Positions 1-3,886 of a stretch of 6,183 nucleotides of DNA are shown in pieces. The first letter of the stretch is position 1. Each line of letters starts with the position of its first letter. Below the pieces are notes generated by a model. The model saw only the letters and a list, made by a program, of their open reading frames with translations, ran no database searches and was not told the DNA's origin. The position numbers were made by a program, and so were the translations under genes. This stretch comes from Demequinaceae bacterium UBA4004 (GTDB lineage: Bacteria; Actinomycetota; Actinomycetes; Actinomycetales; Demequinaceae): positions 8,438 to 14,620 of the forward strand of contig DGBM01000096.1 in assembly GCA_002384765.1 (NCBI GenBank), written 5' to 3'.

Positions 1-280
1 CGCTCGCACGGTGCAGGCGTACCAGGGTCTCGAGGAAGAGACGGTCAGCCACCTCGGCGGCCTCGATCCCGAGCCCACGGACCTCCAGCGCCTTGCCAAA
101 GACGTCACGCAACTCGGCCTCGCCCTCGGCGGGGATCCACTTCAGTGCGTAGTTGACATTCCCCGTCTCCAACGCCTTGCGCCCGCACGCGACGGCGGGT
201 CCGTCTGCGGTGTCGCAGTGGGCCTGCACCTCGGCGGGCTTCAATGCCGTGAGCACGGTCATGATGCGGTTGATGAACAT
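1..280 (-). CDS. DUF6448 family protein, 5' part only (gene runs off the left edge)
   Basis: The minus-strand frame from the ATG at 280 stays open to the window edge and gives 93 residues. It starts MFINRIMTVLTAL and carries the hallmark HCDTADGPAV at residues 21-30, followed by KALETGNVNYALKWIP. That pattern (HCDT-x-DGP, ALxTGNV, LxW) matches my memory of the DUF6448 family, whose members are usually nearly twice this length, so the C-terminal half should lie to the left. The function is unknown. Many relatives carry the HCD motif just after a signal peptide, but the first 20 residues here are only weakly hydrophobic and hold Arg and Lys, so export is uncertain. The start is supported by AAGGAG (287-292 on the minus strand) six bases upstream. 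A Crp/Fnr-type site and a -10 box lie directly upstream. The family call is fairly sure; any role is not. Confidence 0.82.
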   Translation of the reverse strand, partial: MFINRIMTVLTALKPAEVQAHCDTADGPAVACGRKALETGNVNYALKWIPAEGEAELRDVFGKALEVRGLGIEAAEVADRLFLETLVRLHRAS

Positions 281-311
281 GAGACTCTCCTTTTCTTCTT
301 GAGTTGATCTC

Positions 312-317
312 ACGCTA
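312..317 (-). promoter_or_regulatory. Candidate -10 box for the DUF6448 gene (TAGCGT)
   Basis: On the minus strand TAGCGT fits the actinobacterial TAnnnT -10 pattern. It predicts transcription starting near 305, which leaves a leader of about 25 bases that contains the AAGGAG ribosome binding site. No good -35 hexamer is present at the normal distance. The Crp/Fnr-type dyad takes its place, as expected for an activator-dependent promoter. Confidence 0.5.
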
Positions 318-339
318 GGAGGATCGCGGCCCCGCCGCC

Positions 340-353
340 TTGACGCAGGTCAA
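340..353 (-). promoter_or_regulatory. Crp/Fnr-type operator TTGAC-N4-GTCAA
   Basis: TTGAC GCAG GTCAA is a perfect inverted repeat. With one further C/G pair on each side it runs 339-354. It has the arrangement bound by Fnr/Dnr-like members of the Crp/Fnr family (TTGAT/C-N4-A/GTCAA). Its centre at 346.5 is exactly 41.5 bases upstream of the start predicted from the TAGCGT box, the class II activator position. It most likely activates the DUF6448 gene in response to low oxygen or nitrogen oxides. The cognate regulator is not in this window. The dyad is seen directly; the function is inferred. Confidence 0.65.
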
Positions 354-436
354 GCCGAACCGGACATCATCGAGAGGGCTCATCCCGCCGAGTCCGCGAT
401 CGCGAGACTCCCCCGGGGTTCCCGGTCGGATGCCGT

Positions 437-485
437 GCTGCCCTCGCGATGGTCGAAGAGAAAGCCCATTCCGACGGAGGGCAGC
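437..485 (-). terminator. Inverted repeat after the NMO-type gene, possible terminator
   Basis: The arms GCTGCCCTC (437-445) and GAGGGCAGC (477-485) are perfect 9-bp reverse complements separated by 31 bases. GTCG (452-455) and CGAC (472-475) could pair inside the loop. The structure starts four bases past the TAG stop of the minus-strand gene, the usual place for a transcription terminator. There is no T-tract after it, so intrinsic termination is not certain. It could also stabilise the mRNA 3' end. Confidence 0.4.
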
Positions 486-488
486 CGA

Positions 489-1313
489 CTACGCGCCCGC
501 CGCTGAGCCGAGACCTGCGCGGAGTTCTTGATAGACCTCGTGTGCGTCGCGCGTGGACGTCAGCGGCGCCGACTGTCCCGCCCACAGCGACAGCAGGTCG
601 CTTCGTCCCACGCGCGCGGCCTCGGTGCGGAATTGACCCGTGAGCCAGATCTGAGCTGGGAACGGCGCGATCGTCTCGGCCGCCTCGATCGCCGTTACGG
701 CATCGTTGGCAATACCGCGCGATAGCCGTCCACTCGTCGCGCGAGTCAGGACCGTTCCCACCTCACCCACAGTGCCAATCGCCCGTCGGCAGGCGTCACT
801 CGCGCCGGATTGCCGCGTGCGGAGGAATGCCGTGCCCACCTGCACCCCATCGGCACCGAGCGCAAACGCTGCGGACACACCACGCCTGTCGGCGATGCCA
901 CCCGCGGCGATCACCGGCACCGACACCGCGTCGACTGCCTGGGGAACGAGCGCAAGAAGACCCACAAGGGAGTCCTCGGGCGCGCGCAGGAAAGACACCC
1001 TGTGCCCGGCAGACGCGAACAGCGGCGCGAGCGCACGTGTGTATGGGGCGAGGTCGATATCGCCCGGGGTTACCTCATCACCGGTTGGCAACCAAAGGTT
1101 GACCGCGAATGGTCTGCTTGTCTCGGTGCGGATGTCATGGATCGTCTGGGCGATGCGCTCCGGCTGGTAGCCGTATAGCCCATAGGAACCCAGCCCGCCA
1201 CACTCGCTGATCGCCGCCGTCAAACTCACGGAGGAGACACCTCCGAACGGCCCGAGTACGATCGCGTCATCGATCCCGAGCAGCTTTTCCAGACGCCCTG
1301 GCCTCGTGTTCAC
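489..1313 (-). CDS. Nitronate monooxygenase-type protein with a large internal in-frame deletion
   Basis: The 274-residue product has the N-terminal and C-terminal parts of the nitronate monooxygenase (2-nitropropane dioxygenase-like) family, FMN enzymes that oxidise nitronates. Residues 20-48 (GPFGGVSSVSLTAAIS, then GGLGSYGLYGY) and FAVNLWLP (69-76) form the first strands of the TIM barrel. AGHRVSFLR (102-110), PVIAAGGI (133-140) and GADGVQVGTAFL (153-164) form the late FMN-phosphate part. Family members are usually about 330-370 residues. Here the protein passes straight from APLFA (96-100) to AGHR, so roughly 90-100 residues are missing, including the normal Q-x2-LL, FGxP and TATT-x-EA stretches. 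The usual EAGGH becomes SAGH. The start is GTG with GGAAGGAG four bases upstream; the stop is TAG at 489-491. The enzyme is probably inactive, so this may be a pseudogene that keeps its frame. The family call is sure; activity is doubtful. Confidence 0.85.
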   Translation of the reverse strand: MNTRPGRLEKLLGIDDAIVLGPFGGVSSVSLTAAISECGGLGSYGLYGYQPERIAQTIHDIRTETSRPFAVNLWLPTGDEVTPGDIDLAPYTRALAPLFASAGHRVSFLRAPEDSLVGLLALVPQAVDAVSVPVIAAGGIADRRGVSAAFALGADGVQVGTAFLRTRQSGASDACRRAIGTVGEVGTVLTRATSGRLSRGIANDAVTAIEAAETIAPFPAQIWLTGQFRTEAARVGRSDLLSLWAGQSAPLTSTRDAHEVYQELRAGLGSAAGA

Positions 1314-1553
1314 GATGCTCCTTCCTGCGGCCCGCTGTCGGGCACCATGCGCGTCGGGGTTCCATCACCCCCGTGCCCACCCTCGGACCTTGCTCCCACC
1401 GTCTGCCCGGCTATCCACGCGACAAATGATGAGATCCTCCCGCCTGGCACGCGCCACATCCCTGCAAGACTCGACCCTGGTGGCATCTGCGCGAAAGCGG
1501 CATGGGCCTGGGTCGCATCGCCACATGATGACCGCTGGCACGGAGGCGGCGCC
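1314..1553. other. Divergent intergenic region (240 bases), no gene seen
   Basis: This stretch separates the minus-strand nitronate monooxygenase-type gene from the plus-strand flavin reductase gene. The frame of the flavin reductase is open upstream to an ATG at 1347, but the extra 69 residues are Pro/Cys/Trp/His-rich and resemble no family. A weak plus-strand promoter candidate is TTGCTC (1390-1395), 16 bases, then TATCCA (1412-1417). A short inverted repeat TGGC-ACGC-GCCA lies at 1445-1456. I see no RNA gene, repeat array or strong operator. Confidence 0.45.
1542..1546 (+). promoter_or_regulatory. Ribosome binding site that fixes the flavin reductase start
   Basis: GGAGG lies seven bases before GTG at 1554. 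It chooses that codon over the in-frame ATG at 1347, where the upstream extension has no family resemblance. Confidence 0.65.
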
Positions 1554-2105
1554 GTGAACTCGACCGCCAACGGGCACGTGCCGATCAGACCGGGCGTCCT
1601 GTACGTCGGCACTCCCGTCATCTTCGTGTGCACCCAAAATGCCGATGGATCGGCGAACCTCATGGAGCGCCCGGAACTGACCGTCAACTTCCCCTCTCCG
1701 GAACACTGGAGTGCGGTCGAGGCCATGGGGGACGTCACCGGCATGGAGATCGTGCCAGCGGGCAAGTCCGCGCGCTACCGCCACCATGCAGACAAGTTCG
1801 CCCTCGCGCGCCTCAGCGCGGAGCCCTCCGAGATGGTCGCCCCGCCGCGCGTTGCCGAATGTGCACTCCAATTCGAGGCGACGGTAGAGCGAGCGACTAG
1901 GGGCGTGGGCGACTACTTCATGGTCGAGGCCCACGTCGAGCGGGTACACGCCGCGCCGCGGATCGTGGTGGACGGAACGGATCACGTCAACCCACGCACC
2001 TGGCAACCATTGATCTACGCGTTCCGCCACTACTTTGCACTCGGCCGCGAACTCGGTTACCGACCGAGTAGCGCGCTTGCCGTACTCGATCCACAGCAAG
2101 GTTGA
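1554..2105 (+). CDS. Flavin reductase-like (FMN-binding split barrel) protein with an internal deletion
   Basis: The 183-residue product begins MNSTANGHVPIRPGVLYVGT, the usual start of flavin reductase-domain proteins that bind FMN and reduce or carry flavin for partner enzymes. Later family landmarks are all present: DKFALARLSAEPSEMVAPPRVAE (80-102), VEAHVERVHA (124-133) and WQPLIYAFRHYFALGRELGY (150-169). After DGSANL (31-36), relatives continue with a block of about 35-40 residues (roughly SPMSSxWxLG up to the next xNL), which forms the FMN-binding loop. Here the sequence jumps directly to MERPELTVNFPS. Normal length is near 215-220. The protein probably cannot bind FMN normally, so this may be a decaying gene. 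It is divergent from the equally damaged nitronate monooxygenase-type gene. The start is GTG, set by GGAGG seven bases upstream. Confidence 0.8.
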   Translation: MNSTANGHVPIRPGVLYVGTPVIFVCTQNADGSANLMERPELTVNFPSPEHWSAVEAMGDVTGMEIVPAGKSARYRHHADKFALARLSAEPSEMVAPPRVAECALQFEATVERATRGVGDYFMVEAHVERVHAAPRIVVDGTDHVNPRTWQPLIYAFRHYFALGRELGYRPSSALAVLDPQQG

Positions 2106-2114
2106 GCTCGCTCG

Positions 2115-2136
2115 CGACGACGCGCCACGACGACGC
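2115..2136. repeat. Short direct repeat in the flavin reductase/DUF488 gap
   Basis: CGACGACGC occurs at 2115-2123 and again at 2128-2136, a 13-base period. It lies in the 148-base gap between the flavin reductase stop and the DUF488 start. A separate inverted repeat TACCA-N7-TGGTA is at 2154-2170. No convincing -35/-10 pair is visible in this gap. The repeat is low-complexity for a GC-rich genome and may be chance. Confidence 0.3.
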
Positions 2137-2253
2137 TTGCGCGGCGGAATTGCTACCATCGATCTTGGTATCAAAGCCGAACTGCCGTCCACGACGCTGG
2201 GCCTCGCGGCCGCGCCAACCCCGTCGACAACTGTGTGAGCGGAGGGAGAAGCG

Positions 2254-2598
2254 ATGGGCGAGATCGCCTTGGTACGCGTCTACGACCCGCAGCCGAGCAT
2301 CGGACAGGTCTTTCTTGTGGAGAGGCTCTGGCCGCGTGGTGTGCGTCGCGACTCGCGCCTGACCGACGCCTGGCTCAAAGACGCGGCGCCGAGCACCGAA
2401 CTGCGTCGGTGGTTTGAACACGATCCCGAGAAATGGGCGGAGTTCCGCGATCGCTACTTTGGTGAACTGGACTCGCGCCCCGATGCCTGGCGCCCGCTCA
2501 TTCAGACCGAACCCGTGACGCTACTCTTCAGCTCCCGAGATCGGGTGCACAACAGCGCCGTGGCGCTGCGGGACTATGTGATGGCGCGCACGGCATGA
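2254..2598 (+). CDS. DUF488 family protein (YeaO-like)
   Basis: The 114-residue product shows the DUF488 signature in order: VRVYDP (7-12), LVERLWPRGVRR (21-32), WLKDAAPSTELRRWFEHDP (40-58), EFRDRYFGEL (63-72) and VTLLFSSRD (88-96), then HNSAVALRDY (99-108). Length and order are normal for this small soluble family, whose biochemical role is not established as far as I know. The usual VDRLWPRG is VERLWPRG here. GGAGGGAG (2241-2248) ends five bases before the ATG, a strong ribosome binding site. Its TGA overlaps the ATG of the following regulator (ATGA), so the two are almost surely translated from one mRNA. No partner role can be read from the sequence. Confidence 0.87.
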   Translation: MGEIALVRVYDPQPSIGQVFLVERLWPRGVRRDSRLTDAWLKDAAPSTELRRWFEHDPEKWAEFRDRYFGELDSRPDAWRPLIQTEPVTLLFSSRDRVHNSAVALRDYVMARTA

Positions 2599-3320
2599 AC
2601 CGCTCTGAAACCGGGCCGGTGGATGGCGATCGGCACCACGCAGGCGCGGATGGCCCGTCACTGTCGGACCCACCCTCACCCCGGCTAGGAACACGCAGAC
2701 GCGCCGTCCTCGAATGCGTGCAGCGGGCCCCCGAGGCGGTGGGGGTAGCCGACGTTGCCGCACTCACCCACCTGCATCCCAATACGGCGCGATTTCACCT
2801 CGACGCGTTGGCCGCGGACGAGTTGGTCGCGCGAACCGTCGAGCCACGAACAACCCGTGGCAGGCCTCGCATCCTCTATGCGGCTACGGCCGAGGCGACG
2901 GCGCAGCGAAGCTACACCCTCCTCGCACACATGCTGGCGCACGTCGCTTCCTCCTCAGGCGACGGTCACTCGACGCCCGTGACGGTGGGCCGCTCGTGGG
3001 GTCGGACGATCGTCGAGCACGCCTCGGATCGGGGCGCACTTTCCATGGACGATGCCGTCGACACGCTCAAGCAGGTGTTCGACGAGGTGGGGTTCCAACC
3101 GGAGGTGCAGACACATGGCACCGAGGTCGCCCTCATGCTGCGGCACTGCCCATTCAGGGAAGTCGCAACCGTCTACCCCGACGTGGTGTGCGGCCTCCAC
3201 CTTGGCATGCTGCAGGGCGCGCTTGCCGAACTCGGGGGCGTGGCCGTCGCCGAGTCCCTCGATCCCCTCGTCACCCCGCACCTGTGCATTGCCCGCGTGC
3301 GAAGCGCCGCCGCGGCCTGA
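2595..3320 (+). CDS. Winged-helix transcriptional regulator with a SufR-like three-cysteine domain (regulator 1)
   Basis: The 241-residue protein has a disordered head (1-30) and a winged helix-turn-helix at about 36-96. The recognition helix is LHPNTARFHLDAL (60-72) and the wing contains RGRPRILY (88-95). An effector domain follows. Three cysteines are arranged C185-x13-C199-x31-C231, in HCPFREV, VVCGLHLG and HLCIARV, with His202 three residues after C199. SufR-type regulators hold a cluster through a similar C-x12-C-x(about 27-31)-C layout, so Fe-S binding and sensing of iron-sulfur status, oxygen or NO are likely but inferred. The ATG overlaps the DUF488 stop and has no strong ribosome binding site of its own, which points to translational coupling. 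A dyad just after its stop could be its operator in front of fdxA. It is paralogous to the regulator at 5136-5951. Confidence 0.85.
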   Translation: MNRSETGPVDGDRHHAGADGPSLSDPPSPRLGTRRRAVLECVQRAPEAVGVADVAALTHLHPNTARFHLDALAADELVARTVEPRTTRGRPRILYAATAEATAQRSYTLLAHMLAHVASSSGDGHSTPVTVGRSWGRTIVEHASDRGALSMDDAVDTLKQVFDEVGFQPEVQTHGTEVALMLRHCPFREVATVYPDVVCGLHLGMLQGALAELGGVAVAESLDPLVTPHLCIARVRSAAAA

Positions 3321-3333
3321 GAGAGTCCCCTTC

Positions 3334-3362
3334 AATATTTACAAGTATTATGGTTTTTAACC
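3334..3362 (+). promoter_or_regulatory. AT-rich dyads and candidate -10 box upstream of fdxA
   Basis: The island from 3331 to 3362 is strikingly AT-rich for this genome. AATATTTACAAGTATT (3334-3349) is an imperfect palindrome with six of seven pairs. GGTTTTTAACC (3352-3362) is a second small dyad. TATTAT (3346-3351) fits a -10 box, giving a start near 3358 and a leader of about 72 bases. No good -35 hexamer is seen. The dyad overlaps the -10 box, the expected place for a repressor, and one of the two Fe-S-type regulators is the obvious candidate. Confidence 0.5.
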
Positions 3363-3370
3363 GTGACGTC

Positions 3371-3408
3371 GCCGTGCGCGACAGCGCGACGGCCCCTCAC
3401 GCGGGTGA
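3371..3408 (+). other. Two hairpins in the fdxA leader
   Basis: Positions 3371-3393 can fold as GCCGT, a bulged G, CGCG, loop ACAG, CGCG, ACGGC: a nine-pair G/C-rich stem closed by a four-base loop. A smaller hairpin TCAC-GCGG-GTGA follows at 3397-3408. Both lie between the candidate promoter and the AAGGAG ribosome binding site at 3418. No T-tract follows, so this is not a standard terminator. It may act in attenuation, mRNA stability or nothing at all. Confidence 0.45.
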
Positions 3409-3417
3409 ACCATGGCC

Positions 3418-3423
3418 AAGGAG
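3418..3423 (+). promoter_or_regulatory. Ribosome binding site that fixes the fdxA start
   Basis: AAGGAG ends six bases before ATG at 3430. The in-frame ATG at 3412 lies ahead of it, has no such site, and would add MAKETR to the conserved MTYVIGAPC start. Confidence 0.75.
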
Positions 3424-3429
3424 ACTCGA

Positions 3430-3789
3430 ATGACGTACGTGATCGGCGCGCCCTGCATCGACATCAAGGACCGCGCCTGCGTCGATGAATGCCCCGTCGA
3501 TTGCATTTATGAAGGCGAACGAAGCCTGTACATCAATCCCGACGAGTGCGTCGATTGCGGAGCGTGCGAGCCCGTGTGCCCCGTCGACGCCATCTACTAC
3601 GAGGACGACCTACCCGCCGCGCTTGCCCCCTATCTGGCCGACAACGCGTCGTTCTTCTCGCGGCCACTCCCGGGCCGCGACGCACCCGTGGGATCACCAG
3701 GGAGCGCCACGCAACTCGGGGCGATCGGCTCGGACACGGAGTTGGTCAGCGGTCATGCAACAATTCCCGGACACGTCCATACGGAGTAG
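3430..3789 (+). CDS. fdxA: 7Fe ferredoxin, FdxA type ([3Fe-4S][4Fe-4S])
   Basis: The 119-residue protein begins [20 protein letters not shown], the typical start of actinobacterial FdxA. Cysteines follow the 7Fe pattern: C9, C17 and C50 for the [3Fe-4S] cluster (Ile12 replaces the fourth cysteine), and C21, C40, C43 and C46 for the [4Fe-4S] cluster. C25 is the extra non-ligand cysteine seen in this class. [20 protein letters not shown] (34-53) is highly conserved. The tail after about residue 60 is acidic, Gly/Ser-rich and slightly longer than usual. It is a soluble cytoplasmic electron carrier. The next gene is a P450, 95 bases on, and 7Fe ferredoxins can feed some actinobacterial P450s, so it may be the redox partner. 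That pairing is inferred. No ferredoxin reductase is in the window. The upstream dyad and hairpins suggest regulated expression. Confidence 0.94.
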   Translation: MTYVIGAPCIDIKDRACVDECPVDCIYEGERSLYINPDECVDCGACEPVCPVDAIYYEDDLPAALAPYLADNASFFSRPLPGRDAPVGSPGSATQLGAIGSDTELVSGHATIPGHVHTE

Positions 3790-3825
3790 AAACGAACCCC
3801 GGGGCACACTCCGTGCACCGCTCTC

Positions 3826-3841
3826 AGGTAGCACGTTACCT
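3826..3841. promoter_or_regulatory. Inverted repeat AGGTA-N6-TACCT between fdxA and the P450 gene
   Basis: The arms AGGTA (3826-3830) and TACCT (3837-3841) are perfect reverse complements around GCACGT. The repeat sits in the 95-base gap, 44 bases before the P450 start, and could be an operator. A direct repeat CCTCGATA (3845-3852 and 3863-3870, 18-base period) lies just downstream. With five-base arms it may be chance. Confidence 0.3.
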
Positions 3842-3870
3842 TGGCCTCGATACGCATCGGGCCCTCGATA

Positions 3871-3886
3871 ACGAAGGATCCTTCGT
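3871..3886 (+). promoter_or_regulatory. 16-bp perfect palindrome covering the P450 ribosome binding site and start
   Basis: ACGAAGGATCCTTCGT is its own reverse complement. It contains the Shine-Dalgarno sequence GAAGGA (3873-3878) and the first two bases of the GTG start (3885-3887). In RNA it could fold as ACGAAG-GATC-CTTCGT, a six-pair stem that hides the ribosome binding site. In DNA it could be a protein-binding site. The palindrome is directly visible; its regulatory use is inferred. Confidence 0.5.

Noticed and set aside
11..307. Plus-strand open frame over the DUF6448 gene
   Set aside because: The minus strand encodes the conserved HCDT-x-DGP family motif with a good ribosome binding site; the plus frame has neither.
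395..404. CGCGATCGCG palindrome as a special site
   Set aside because: A 10-base palindrome made of CG and GATC is common in GC-rich DNA, and nothing positions it relative to a promoter.
706..1178. Long plus-strand open frames opposite the nitronate monooxygenase-type gene
   Set aside because: They are rich in Arg, Ala, Pro and Thr, have no family motifs, and shadow a minus-strand gene with clear motifs.
1347..1553. N-terminal extension of the flavin reductase from ATG 1347
   Set aside because: The extra residues match nothing. GGAGG and the conserved NGHVPIRPGVLYVGT start support GTG 1554.
1365..2192. 275-codon minus-strand open frame across the flavin reductase gene
   Set aside because: Its protein is Arg/Val/Asp-rich with no recognisable domain. 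It is the usual antisense shadow in GC-rich DNA.
3546..3884. Upstream extension of the P450 frame (113 extra codons)
   Set aside because: It overlaps fdxA in another frame, is Arg/Pro-rich with no P450 resemblance, and has no ribosome binding site. The GTG at 3885 has GAAGGA at the right distance.
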